Of a stretch of 64,000 bases of DNA, positions 25,909 to 35,356 are shown piece after piece. Under the pieces are notes generated by a model. That model was not told where the DNA came from. It saw nothing but the letters and a program-made list of their open reading frames with translations, and did no database searches. The first letter of the stretch is position 1, and each line of letters begins with the position of its first letter. The stretch is from contig CP075366.1 in assembly GCA_019454145.1 (NCBI GenBank), forward strand, positions 1,963,564 to 2,027,563. The letters run 5' to 3'. A program made the translations under genes and the position numbers. This DNA is from Fimbriimonadaceae bacterium. Its GTDB lineage: Bacteria; Armatimonadota; Fimbriimonadia; Fimbriimonadales; Fimbriimonadaceae.

Positions 25909-26919
25909 CTACAGTCCTTTATCGGCTATGAATTTAGTGAGGTCAGCGATTCGACAGCTGTATCCCCATTCGTTATCATACCAAGCAACGACTTTCACCA
26001 TTTCATCTAAGGTGACAGTGTCAACCGCGCTGAAAATGGAACTGTAAGTGTTTCCTTTGAGATCGCTACTTACAAGCTCTTCGTCGGAATACTGCAGGAT
26101 TCCTTTCATTGGGCCATCGGCATATTCTTTCATCGCAGCGTTGATTTCTGTGACGCTTGCGACTTTGCTGAGGGTCGCGGTGAAGTCAACTACGCTGACG
26201 GTTGGAACTGGAACTCGGAACGCCATTCCCGTGAACTTGCCAACTAATTCTGGAATGACTAATCCGACAGCCTTCGCCGCGCCAGTGCTACTTGGAACTA
26301 CATTCTCTGCTGCGGCTCGGCTATCGCGGAGACCTTTCCGTGCTGTATCAACCGTTGCTTGACTGTTGGTGTAAGCATGAACGGTGGTCAACAATCCTTT
26401 TTCGATGCCGAATCTCTCGTGCAGAACCTTAGCAACTGGAGCAAGACCGTTGGTAGTACAGCTAGCGTTGCTAATCACGTGGTGCTTAGCAGGATCGTAC
26501 ATATTATCGTTGACCCCGAGAACCAAAGTGACATCTTCATTCTTTGCTGGAGCGCTGATGATGACTTTTTTTGCACCTGCTGTAATGTGAGCGGAAGCTT
26601 TAGTTGCATCGGTAAAGAACCCGGTGCTTTCAATAACAATGTCTGCACCCAAGTCACCCCAAGGAATGTTGGCTGGATCTTTTTCCGCAAATACCTTAAA
26701 GCGGTCGCCGTCAACTGTGATGCTGTCTGCATCGTGGCTGACCGTTCCGTTAAACGGCCCGTAAACCGTATCGTATTTGAATAGGTGAGCGTTCGTTTCC
26801 GTATCTACCAGGTCGTTGATGCCAACCACATCTATGTCCCCTTTGTATCGTGCGAGAAGTGTTCGCAATGAAAGCCGCCCTATGCGACCAAATCCGTTAA
26901 TCCCAACTTTGACTGCCAT
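25909..26919 (-). CDS. gap: glyceraldehyde-3-phosphate dehydrogenase
   Basis: A 336-residue NAD-dependent GAPDH. It opens [12 protein letters not shown] (nucleotide-binding glycine loop), has the catalytic Cys in SNASCTTN, the catalytic His in [10 protein letters not shown], and [20 protein letters not shown]. It interconverts glyceraldehyde-3-phosphate and 1,3-bisphosphoglycerate in glycolysis. Complete length. The minus-strand upstream region has a TAGAAT hexamer that could be its -10. Confidence 0.97.
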   Translation of the reverse strand: MAVKVGINGFGRIGRLSLRTLLARYKGDIDVVGINDLVDTETNAHLFKYDTVYGPFNGTVSHDADSITVDGDRFKVFAEKDPANIPWGDLGADIVIESTGFFTDATKASAHITAGAKKVIISAPAKNEDVTLVLGVNDNMYDPAKHHVISNASCTTNGLAPVAKVLHERFGIEKGLLTTVHAYTNSQATVDTARKGLRDSRAAAENVVPSSTGAAKAVGLVIPELVGKFTGMAFRVPVPTVSVVDFTATLSKVASVTEINAAMKEYADGPMKGILQYSDEELVSSDLKGNTYSSIFSAVDTVTLDEMVKVVAWYDNEWGYSCRIADLTKFIADKGL

Positions 26920-26969
26920 TTTCTTCCTACTGTTTGATTCTACTTTGATGCACGGTTACTACATAGGAA

Positions 26970-26998
26970 AGCCGCCCAACACTATTTGCTGGGCGGCT
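26970..26998 (-). terminator. hairpin terminator after the pilB-like gene
   Basis: AGCCGCCCA and TGGGCGGCT arms around an 11-nt loop, 18 bp after the ATPase stop; on the minus strand the stem is followed by TTTCC. Confidence 0.75.
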
Positions 26999-27016
26999 AT
27001 ATCCATAGTCTCTGGG

Positions 27017-30000
27017 TTAGCTTGCTTGATCAAGCTTACGCGCGAGTTCTCGTTTTTCAAATGTATCGAATGCGATATTTCGCTGCGCTTCTTCGAGAGA
27101 AATTTGTCCCGCAACAATTCGGCTAAGAGCATCGAATTGGATCGGCAGATAACCGTAATAACCAGCCAATTCTTTGATTTCTTCGCAGGTTGCTTGCTCA
27201 GCAATTAGTCGGGCGACTTCTGGAGTAATAGGCAAGATTTCGTGAGCCGCACAACGTCCAATGTAACCATCAGAATCTTCGCTTGCGGTTGCTCGCCAAA
27301 GTTCTTCAATGTTGGAAACACCAAAGGCGACTCGTAGAAGTTCTTTTTCTTCCGAAGTTGCTGGTGATTGCGCTTTAGTTTCTGAATCCAAAGTTCTCAG
27401 CAGTCGCTGGCTCATGATTCCATTGAGTGCAGTCGCAAGAATCGCGGGCTCGACGCCCAGTTCGATGAGTCTTGGCACAGCACCCGCTGCATCATTTGTA
27501 TCCAGAGTTGCGAAGACCTTCTTACCACTGATTGCGGCTCGGACTGCGACCTCGGCGGTTTCGCGGTCGCGAATTTCGCCAACCAGAATCACGTCCGGAT
27601 CTTGCTCAAGAATCGCTTTGAGTTGCGTCGCGTACGTCAACCCTTGCGAGCGATCAACCTCGGTTTGGTTAATTCCAACCAGGTCGAATTCGATCGGGTC
27701 TTCGCAGGTCATGATGTTCAACCCGGAATCTTGTAATTCGCCAAGTGCGGAGTACAAGGTTGTGGTTTTTCCGTTCCCGGTTGGGCCAGCGATTACAAAT
27801 AGACCGTATGGTCTATTGATGAGGTCACGGAACATTTTGAGGTTTTCTGACTCGAAACCAAGTTCATCTAAGGTTTTTAGACCAAGCGATCTGTCAAGTA
27901 GCCGCAACACGATTCGTGAACCATGAGGATTTGGTAATACGCTGATTTTAAAGTCAACTGCGTGGTTTGCAAAGTCTGCGGAAACACGTCCACTTTGAGG
28001 AACGAGTGTTTGATTCACATCAAGATGACCGATGAACTTTAAACGAGCAACGACCAATTCACTGAGTTCTAGAGGAAGTTCTCGCACCGTTCGCAGGCGT
28101 CCGCTGATGCGGTATCGAACTTCGACTTTGTTGTGGCTAGGTTCAAGGTGGACGTCGCTGGCCCCAGCGTGGATCGCATCGAGCACAATTTGATCAACCA
28201 GAGCATTCACTGGCACTGTGTTGGGGCCATTGAAGTTTGGTTCCAAATCGATTTCATCTTCGGATTTCTGGGCGATAGTTTCCAGCGCGTTTTGGACAAT
28301 CTCGTCAACCGCAATCGCATTCCGTTGAGCCGCAACGCCAAACGCACGGTCAATGTGGAAAGCCAATCGTGCTTCGTCGGCCAAGACTGGCTCTACGCGC
28401 TTTTTCGTGTGTAGTCGCACGGCTTCGATTGCTTCTGCATCACTTGTGTCTCGCATTGCCAGCAATAGCAAGTCTCCGCGAACTGCGACAGGAAGCATTT
28501 GGAATACTCGGCACATTTCCTGAGGAAGCAACCGAATCGCATCTTGAGATGGACGATCTTCTTCGAGGTGCCAAGGGCTGACGCCTTTCTGCGCGGCCAA
28601 TACTTGTAGCAAGCGTCGCTCGGTCATGATTCCCATAGAAATCAAAATCTGACCCAGTTTTTCGTTCGTTTCTTGCTGACGCTTGATCGCGCGTTCAATT
28701 TGACCCTGGCTGACAAGCTTGTGATTCACTAATAGCTCGCCGATGCGGCTATCTTTGGCGACTTCTTCCTGTTTCTTATCTTCTGAAATATGCGTGTATT
28801 CATCAGGCAAATCTGAACGAACCGGCGTAGAATTCTGGACAGGCTGATCTTCTGGCTCACTTTCAGGTACTTCTTCGGTAGCAGGGGCAGAGCCTAGAAT
28901 TGCATCCCAGAAGTTGCCTTCAGTTGATGTTACAGGCCCTGCAGAAGCAGTTGGTTCAAGCGAAGGAGGAACGGCTAGATACTGTTCATACTCCTCAGAA
29001 CTTTCAGTTTCCGCGAGGGGTGCCGCTTCAGTTTCTTCGACGACTGTCGCATCAGTTTCTGTGAGCTGCTCTTCAACTAATTCGGGTTCAACCGTAACGG
29101 GATCCGACTCAGCGATTGGCTCTTCAATAATGGGCTGAGGAGCAATGATCGCTTCAGGCTCAGTATCCTCAGGTTCATCCGTAACAGGAGAGGGAACAAA
29201 TCCAGCAACTGGGTCGGCTTCATCCGCAGATTCCCATGGATTTTGAATTTGGAATCCGTTTTCTTCTGGCACTAGAGGCGGGCAAACGAACTCACTCACC
29301 AATTCGGTAGGGTGCTCTTCCGTTGGCTCAAAATTCTCGTTAATTGGCTGCCCGATTTCATTCCAAGTGGTCGCATCTTGGCTGGATGTAAGCGTTGGAT
29401 CTTCAGTAATGACCGGCCATTCAAAAACTTCCGCAACTGGTGCGAATGAATTTTGAACTTCTTGAACAGGCTCCTCGACGATAGGCGCACTCTCGGCAAC
29501 TGGGGGTTCTTCAATTGGTGGTTGGGAAACGATCGGATCTTCGACATAGGCTTCCTGTTCTTCTGCAATTGGTGCCGCTTGATGGAAAGCAACCGGAATT
29601 TCTGGCGCTACAAGCTCAGTTGAAACTGCTTCAACTGGCGGGGTTGAATCCGTTGACTCTCCCCAAGTGGGTGCATTCGGATCAACGTAAGGGTGGAAAG
29701 CATCCGCTGCTGGTTGCTCAGGCGGAGAAACCACTGGGGCTTCTTCTACCGGTGGAGCTTGGAAAACAGTTGGAAACTCTGCTGGTGGCGCAGGAGCTTC
29801 GCTGACAGTTGGTGGAACTTCGAGGGATGCTGGAGGCTGGGTCGGAGCAGTTGCTTCGGCATCGGCGTCTTCCCACGCTGAACTCTGAGATATGGACTGA
29901 ATTGCTTGTTCGATTTCTTTCGGATCCCGCGGGGTGTACTCGGGTACAGAAATAGAATTCGTAACTGGGTCGGCAACGGATTTTTCACTTGGTGTGAGGT

Positions 30001-30490
30001 CAACGTCGTCCCATCCTGCAATTTGAGGCTTAGGCGTTAAAGCTTCGGCTCGACGCATAGCGACGGTTGGATTGCCGAATGCTTCCGTCGTTTCGGAGTT
30101 GAGTTTTTCCCAGAATCCTTCTTTTGCTGGGTCATTGATCTCGGCCACCGGAGCAACTTCAGCTGGAGTTGGTGGTGCAACCGGGGTTTCCATATTAGGA
30201 ACCTCAATCGGAGGAAGAGTGGCTTCAGGAGCATCAGCTGGAGCGTTTGCCTCAAGCTGTTGGTACTCACTCCAATCAATCACTAGCGGCGCACGATCCT
30301 TATCGGCAACCGGGGGAGCGGTCATTTGCGGTGGTGCCAATTGCGGTTTCGGAGCAGGTTTGCTCGCTCCTAGTGGAGCAACCGGGCCTAACCCCGCCGG
30401 AGCTTCCTGAACAATTTCAATAGTGTTATCTTCGCTGGCACTATCTTTGCCACGCTTGAGTAACCGATCCCAACTAAACTTTTCACCCAT
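27017..30490 (-). CDS. PilB/GspE-type secretion ATPase with long disordered N-terminus
   Basis: A 1157-residue protein. Residues 1 to about 575 are low-complexity, rich in Pro/Glu/Ala/Thr, and predicted disordered. An MshEN-like domain follows (RIGELLVNHKLVSQGQIERAI...). The ATPase core has Walker A GPTGNGKTTTLYSAL (about 900), the Asp box TCEDPIEFDLVGINQTEVD, Walker B VILVGEIRD and a His box. PilB ATPases drive extension of type IV pili. The tetra-Cys zinc finger of typical PilB is missing (only one Cys near GRCAAHEI). Neighbouring pilus genes are not in the window. Confidence 0.88.
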   Translation of the reverse strand: MGEKFSWDRLLKRGKDSASEDNTIEIVQEAPAGLGPVAPLGASKPAPKPQLAPPQMTAPPVADKDRAPLVIDWSEYQQLEANAPADAPEATLPPIEVPNMETPVAPPTPAEVAPVAEINDPAKEGFWEKLNSETTEAFGNPTVAMRRAEALTPKPQIAGWDDVDLTPSEKSVADPVTNSISVPEYTPRDPKEIEQAIQSISQSSAWEDADAEATAPTQPPASLEVPPTVSEAPAPPAEFPTVFQAPPVEEAPVVSPPEQPAADAFHPYVDPNAPTWGESTDSTPPVEAVSTELVAPEIPVAFHQAAPIAEEQEAYVEDPIVSQPPIEEPPVAESAPIVEEPVQEVQNSFAPVAEVFEWPVITEDPTLTSSQDATTWNEIGQPINENFEPTEEHPTELVSEFVCPPLVPEENGFQIQNPWESADEADPVAGFVPSPVTDEPEDTEPEAIIAPQPIIEEPIAESDPVTVEPELVEEQLTETDATVVEETEAAPLAETESSEEYEQYLAVPPSLEPTASAGPVTSTEGNFWDAILGSAPATEEVPESEPEDQPVQNSTPVRSDLPDEYTHISEDKKQEEVAKDSRIGELLVNHKLVSQGQIERAIKRQQETNEKLGQILISMGIMTERRLLQVLAAQKGVSPWHLEEDRPSQDAIRLLPQEMCRVFQMLPVAVRGDLLLLAMRDTSDAEAIEAVRLHTKKRVEPVLADEARLAFHIDRAFGVAAQRNAIAVDEIVQNALETIAQKSEDEIDLEPNFNGPNTVPVNALVDQIVLDAIHAGASDVHLEPSHNKVEVRYRISGRLRTVRELPLELSELVVARLKFIGHLDVNQTLVPQSGRVSADFANHAVDFKISVLPNPHGSRIVLRLLDRSLGLKTLDELGFESENLKMFRDLINRPYGLFVIAGPTGNGKTTTLYSALGELQDSGLNIMTCEDPIEFDLVGINQTEVDRSQGLTYATQLKAILEQDPDVILVGEIRDRETAEVAVRAAISGKKVFATLDTNDAAGAVPRLIELGVEPAILATALNGIMSQRLLRTLDSETKAQSPATSEEKELLRVAFGVSNIEELWRATASEDSDGYIGRCAAHEILPITPEVARLIAEQATCEEIKELAGYYGYLPIQFDALSRIVAGQISLEEAQRNIAFDTFEKRELARKLDQAS

Positions 30491-30553
30491 TGTGTTTCAG
30501 TCCTTCTCCGAATCAAAACGTGATTTCGAAGAACTGGCCCCCGCAAAAATACG

Positions 30554-30584
30554 GAAACCTCCGGGTTTTATCCTCGGAGGTTTC
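30554..30584 (-). terminator. hairpin terminator after the tricorn-like gene
   Basis: GAAACCTCCG and CGGAGGTTTC, ten paired bases around an 11-nt loop, 24 bp after the protease stop, followed by a T-run on the minus strand. Confidence 0.75.
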
Positions 30585-30607
30585 TGTTAACTTTTTAGGG
30601 TGAAAAG

Positions 30608-33600
30608 TTAATTTCCGCCAACTTTTGGTTTGTCAGGAGTTTTGTAAGTTTTCGATCCCTTTTTCAGCTCGTTTTGTAGATATTCCACTGCCTTACTTAG
30701 CTGAGGGTCTTGACCCTTTGCCGCGAGAGCAGGGTCATCTTCGACTTCAATGTCTGGAGATACGCCGGTGTTTTCAGCGATCCACTTGCCAGTATCTGGA
30801 TCGTAGATTCCAAACGCAGGTGAAGTAACTCCACCGCCGCCGACCAGACCGTAAGTGCCTTGGATACCAACCAAGCCACCCCAAGTTCGCTTACCGATCA
30901 GTGGACCGACTCCTGCTTTCTTGAACAGATAAGGGAAAAGGTCTCCACCTGAACCAGCATGTTCGTTAATTAGCATCGCTTTCGGGCCGTTGAGAGATGG
31001 CTGAAGGCCGACATCTGCACCATGTCGTGGCGCGATTACGTTGGTGACCTGAGCTTGCAGGTAGTTGATGAAGAAGGTTGGAATCCAACCGCCTCCGTTG
31101 TACCGCTCGTCAATCACCCAAGCTTGTTTATCCATTTGCGCCATGTAGCCACGAATGAACATGATCATTCCTTGAACGTTGGTATCGGGAACGTGAATGT
31201 AACCGATCTTGCCACCGCTCATTTGATCAACCATTTGGCGTCGCTCTTCCACCCAGGTTTCGTAACGAAGGTTTGATTCGTCAATCGCTGGGTAAACGGA
31301 GACTTTGCGAGCTCCGACGCTTGATGGCGAATCGTTGACGGTGAGTTCAACTTTTCGTCCCACCTTACCGATCAGGTGCTCGGTCACACCAGTTTTAGCG
31401 GTGACTTGCTTGCCGTCAACTGCAAGCAGGTATTCGCCATCTTTGATATCGACGCCAATAGCTCCGAGAGGGCCAACCGAGTTAGGAACGTAGTTCACTC
31501 CTCGGTAGATTTTCGCAAATTTGACGTTGTTGCCAACAACTGCGTAGTCGGCACCGAGCAAACCAGCAGCTGGGCTCATCGGATCTGCTCCGGCTGGGCC
31601 AGGGGTGACGTAGGAGTGACCGGTTCCAAGCTCACCAATCAATTGACCGATGATGTAGTCGAGGTCACTGCGGTCGCCAACGTAAGGAAGCATCTTAGCG
31701 TATCGGTCGCCGATGGCTTTCCAGTTCAGGCCGAGCATTTGAGGATCGTAGAACTGATCTCGTTCGTATCGCCATACATCCCAGAACATCTGCTTGTTCT
31801 CAACGCTTGGGTCAACCATTTTGCCAACTCGGCTGAGGTTAACTGCGCCCGCTCCAACCTGGACTCCCGGCCGAACATCGGTAATCGCGATTGTATTACC
31901 GATCTTGTACGCCATCTTGGTCAAGTCTTTGTTGAATGCCAAACCTTGCGGCATAGGCATCATCGGTGCCGGTTGGCGTGATCTGATGTTGTAGATGCTG
32001 ATTCCTTCTGGGGATAGAACCATCGCACTGTTACGCAGGCCGATGATTCCAAAGAAACTGCCGGGAGCGTAAGGTAATGCGAGCATTCGTCCTTCGATTC
32101 CGTCAATATCGACAACCATATCTCCAGCCGGAGCATTTGCACCAGAATCTTGACCTTCGATTGGCTCTTCATCCTCATCTGGTCGCATCGGGTTTGGAGT
32201 TGATTTAGCAAGGGTCACCAGGTAAGCGCGTTGAATTCCGCTTTGTTCGAGGTGAGGCCCGAGTACGCCTTGATTCGGCGCATAATCTCGTCCGGAGATG
32301 AAGTACAAGTACTTGCCGTTTTGGTCAAATGAAGGTGAAGCATCGCCAAAGAATCCGCGGGTGACCGCGTGTTCTTTTCCAGTTGCCAGTTCATACAAAC
32401 AAATTGATGTTTGTAGGTTCGGCATATTTTTCGCGTAGGTAAGCCATTTTCCATCGGCAGACCAGTTAGCGGATGGAGGTGAAGCCATATCTTTGTAAAC
32501 AAGCTTCGGAGTTCCACCAGTGATATCCATGACGAACAGCTCAAAATCAACTGTGGTGTAGTACAGTTTTTGTGAACCGGGTGCCAACGAATAACTGGCG
32601 ATTTTGTGGCTAGAAGGAGTGGAAATGACTTCCTCGTCTCCACCCATTTGGTTTTGGCGGACGATTTGTTGCTCGCCGCTTTTATCCGTCATGTAGTAGA
32701 TGTACTTGCCATCATCGCTCCAGCTTGCGTTTTGCTCACGGGCGTTGTCGGATTCGGTGAGATTCCGAGTTTCACCGGAGGTAGCGGGTACGGAGAAGAT
32801 ATCTCCTCTTGCTTCAACAATCAACCGTTTCGCCGTTGGCGAAAGAGCGTAGTTGCTCACTTGATTACTGAGGTTCATGTATCGGGGACGCATCGAAATG
32901 TTGTCGCCCGTTACCCGTGGATCTAGAGTTTTAATTTGCTTGGTTGCAAGGTCGAACGTATGAAGTCTCAGATTGCGTTCAAAAACGATGGTCTTGCCAT
33001 CTGTGCTTGGCCAGCGAACATCTCCATCGGTGAACTGAGTGAGTTGCTCAGTTCGTTTATTGCTGGTGTTGTAAACGTACAAGTTAATGTTGGATTGGTT
33101 TTTATCGCTCAGGAAGTAAACATTGTCGCCAACCCACATCGGGAAGTAATTGTTCTCAAGTCCGATAGGGAGTTCGCTATAGCTTTTCGTCTTGAAATCC
33201 CAGAAAGAAACTTTTCCTTGAGTACCACCGCGATACCGCCGCCAGTTAAATAAGTGGCTGACCTTACGGTTATAAGCCATTTTTGAACCGTCGGAATTGA
33301 ATGAAATATCATAAGCTTCGGCAATTTCAGTTCGTTCAGCTATGCCGCCCTCAACTGAAACAAACCAGAGTCTGGGCATCCGGGTTGTGAAGTTGCCGTA
33401 ACTGGAAACGTAAGCAATCTTTTTCCCGTCGGGCGTCCACTCTTTAACGATCTCGCTGGTTGGCTCGTAAGTGAGACGCCGTGGCTCTCCACCAGTGGAT
33501 GGAATGACAAAAACATCATTGCTTCCGTCGTACGCTGCATTAAAAGCGATCCACTTGCCGTCGGGTGAAAACTTTGGATTGGACTCCAAGCCAGCGTGGG

Positions 33601-33763
33601 ATGTCAGCCGCCTGGCTGCTCCACCCGAAGTGCTTGAAATCCAGAGATCGGATGCGTAAACGAAAACAACTTGGTCACCGTGAACGTCCGGATACCGCAG
33701 AAGTCTCACTTCGTCGGTAAGCGATTGTCCTAGTGCCATGGCTGCGATGGTTGATATCAACAT
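30608..33763 (-). CDS. tricorn protease homologue, exported
   Basis: A 1051-residue protein with a short N-terminal hydrophobic stretch (about 1-13). It carries WD/beta-propeller-like repeats (SPDGKWIAFN, TPDGKKIAYV, SADGKWLTYA) over about 25-650. A core domain has GELGTGHSYV, a PDZ-like region around GVDIKDGEYLLAVDG, and a C-terminal S41 peptidase domain with HAGSGGDLFP (nucleophile Ser near 936) and GKRTWGGLVG. This matches tricorn, which trims peptides downstream of proteolysis. An upstream non-ATG extension of the signal peptide cannot be excluded. A terminator follows its stop. Confidence 0.88.
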   Translation of the reverse strand: MLISTIAAMALGQSLTDEVRLLRYPDVHGDQVVFVYASDLWISSTSGGAARRLTSHAGLESNPKFSPDGKWIAFNAAYDGSNDVFVIPSTGGEPRRLTYEPTSEIVKEWTPDGKKIAYVSSYGNFTTRMPRLWFVSVEGGIAERTEIAEAYDISFNSDGSKMAYNRKVSHLFNWRRYRGGTQGKVSFWDFKTKSYSELPIGLENNYFPMWVGDNVYFLSDKNQSNINLYVYNTSNKRTEQLTQFTDGDVRWPSTDGKTIVFERNLRLHTFDLATKQIKTLDPRVTGDNISMRPRYMNLSNQVSNYALSPTAKRLIVEARGDIFSVPATSGETRNLTESDNAREQNASWSDDGKYIYYMTDKSGEQQIVRQNQMGGDEEVISTPSSHKIASYSLAPGSQKLYYTTVDFELFVMDITGGTPKLVYKDMASPPSANWSADGKWLTYAKNMPNLQTSICLYELATGKEHAVTRGFFGDASPSFDQNGKYLYFISGRDYAPNQGVLGPHLEQSGIQRAYLVTLAKSTPNPMRPDEDEEPIEGQDSGANAPAGDMVVDIDGIEGRMLALPYAPGSFFGIIGLRNSAMVLSPEGISIYNIRSRQPAPMMPMPQGLAFNKDLTKMAYKIGNTIAITDVRPGVQVGAGAVNLSRVGKMVDPSVENKQMFWDVWRYERDQFYDPQMLGLNWKAIGDRYAKMLPYVGDRSDLDYIIGQLIGELGTGHSYVTPGPAGADPMSPAAGLLGADYAVVGNNVKFAKIYRGVNYVPNSVGPLGAIGVDIKDGEYLLAVDGKQVTAKTGVTEHLIGKVGRKVELTVNDSPSSVGARKVSVYPAIDESNLRYETWVEERRQMVDQMSGGKIGYIHVPDTNVQGMIMFIRGYMAQMDKQAWVIDERYNGGGWIPTFFINYLQAQVTNVIAPRHGADVGLQPSLNGPKAMLINEHAGSGGDLFPYLFKKAGVGPLIGKRTWGGLVGIQGTYGLVGGGGVTSPAFGIYDPDTGKWIAENTGVSPDIEVEDDPALAAKGQDPQLSKAVEYLQNELKKGSKTYKTPDKPKVGGN

Positions 33764-33847
33764 GGCTTCTTTAGTTATGGCACGAATGCCTCTTCCCGTA
33801 TTAACTACTGGGATAAAGGGTTACGGTTTCAACCTAAATTCAAATTA

Positions 33848-35356
33848 TTAACCGTTAGACTTAGGCGGCGGAGTTGTTCCTCGTGCTTTTACATCGATTT
33901 GAACTGAAATAACAGATCCTTTTATCCAGGCTGAGATCACAGCCGGGCCAGCTGTCAATGCGCGCAAGACGCCAGATTGGTCAATCCACGCAGAACCCTG
34001 AGCGGCCCAAATCACGTCGTTCAGTGGAACCCGCTCGCCTAGCTGGTTGATGACTGCATACGTTGCACTTTGGCCCTCTTCGATATTAGGAACACCCTTA
34101 ATCACGTAAATCGCGTTAGGATCGGGGACTGGCATCTCTCCGAAGAGAAGAACACTGTTGCAGATCGCTCGTTCAACTCCGCTATCACTTGGCCGGTTAA
34201 GAGGGATCGAGCCGAGAGCAAGGGTAGAGCTTCCGCCTCCATCAAGATTGATTGCCTCTTGGCAACCAAGCCTCTGCATCACACGAGCAAGTTCATCTAG
34301 GCTAGAGCCTCGGCTCATTGGCTGTCGCCCATCGATAACGACGAGCCAAAGATCACCTTCTTTGGTGGCACCAATCGCAGTCCGTGGGTGCATCGTCAAG
34401 CTGAATGAGTCAGAAAAATTCTCCCTTTTGGCATTCATAACCACATTGCCTTTACTCACCAGCAACGGGCCGCCGCCGACTGCATGAACCGCTTTCTCGC
34501 TCAACTGGGTGGATTTGGAAGTAATTGTGATTGTGTCGCCGGGCTTTAGAGCCGCAATATCGCCTTTTTTGTTGCCCGTACCGGCAAGAATCATCTGACC
34601 AGGCTTGATATCCGCAACTGTTAGGTCGGGTGTAACGAGTTCAACCCGCCCGGTTACTTTTCCATTGAACTTGAGCGTTTGGTCGGTCGCGATCAGAGCG
34701 TAGTTACCAATCACGCTAGACTTCGCCATCAGCGCAGAAGAAGTAAACAAGCCGATTTGATTATCGCCAAGGTCTTGGTTTAGGTTTGGAATCGGTTTAG
34801 CAGCCACGCCAGAGCTATATGTAAGAGTGGTTGTTACTGGCCCGGCGTACGTGTAATTGGCTCCCCATGCAAACGATGCACGGTTGGGATATGGAAGGCT
34901 GAGCATCTCGCCACTTCGAATCATAAGCCCGATCGGATCACCCGACCAAGGGAAAAAGTCAGCGTTAATTCCAGCAAGTGCGCCTGTTTCTCGAATCGTA
35001 GTTGTAATCGGTTGCCGGCCTTTGGTGACATCGTTAGGGCCGTAGATGGATTGTCCAGCCAGCTCTGGACGGGAATAAACTTTGCCCGACCCGGGCGTGT
35101 ATCGGTAAGCATGAATGACCCGTGGCAAACCAAGATCAATCTCCATGCGGTAAGTCAGGCCCGGAGTAATCAATTTTTCCCAAGATTGAGACTGTGCGGT
35201 CAAAATACCGGGGAAGGTGAAAGCCGCGAGGAGAATTACGCCTTTCAAGTTGATTCTATTTTTTTGTTTTGCCACCGATTTTGCTCCGCCAAAGAACTGA
35301 CGATTGAGGGTACCTGACGCTCCATTTTGATGGTGCGCGGTAATCTGGGGATTCAT
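33848..35356 (-). CDS. exported phosphodiester glycosidase (NAGPA-type) protein
   Basis: A protein of up to 502 residues. The N-terminal ~33 residues are followed by a signal-like hydrophobic stretch (GVILLAAFTFPGILTAQ, about 39-55), so the real start may be an internal GTG/TTG nearer to it. The core has the NAGPA/phosphodiester-glycosidase signature: VVIDGRQPMSRG, ELARVMQRLGCQEAINLDGGGSST, and PSDSGVERAICNSVL. The C-terminal ~80 residues are Ig-like. Such enzymes uncap sugar phosphodiesters; the bacterial substrate is unknown. Its ATG overlaps the selD ATG on the opposite strand. Confidence 0.8.
   Translation of the reverse strand: MNPQITAHHQNGASGTLNRQFFGGAKSVAKQKNRINLKGVILLAAFTFPGILTAQSQSWEKLITPGLTYRMEIDLGLPRVIHAYRYTPGSGKVYSRPELAGQSIYGPNDVTKGRQPITTTIRETGALAGINADFFPWSGDPIGLMIRSGEMLSLPYPNRASFAWGANYTYAGPVTTTLTYSSGVAAKPIPNLNQDLGDNQIGLFTSSALMAKSSVIGNYALIATDQTLKFNGKVTGRVELVTPDLTVADIKPGQMILAGTGNKKGDIAALKPGDTITITSKSTQLSEKAVHAVGGGPLLVSKGNVVMNAKRENFSDSFSLTMHPRTAIGATKEGDLWLVVIDGRQPMSRGSSLDELARVMQRLGCQEAINLDGGGSSTLALGSIPLNRPSDSGVERAICNSVLLFGEMPVPDPNAIYVIKGVPNIEEGQSATYAVINQLGERVPLNDVIWAAQGSAWIDQSGVLRALTAGPAVISAWIKGSVISVQIDVKARGTTPPPKSNG

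Noticed and set aside
29296-29592. Long antisense frames within the pilB-like N-terminal region
   Set aside because: They arise from the low-complexity Pro/Glu codons of the real gene on the minus strand.
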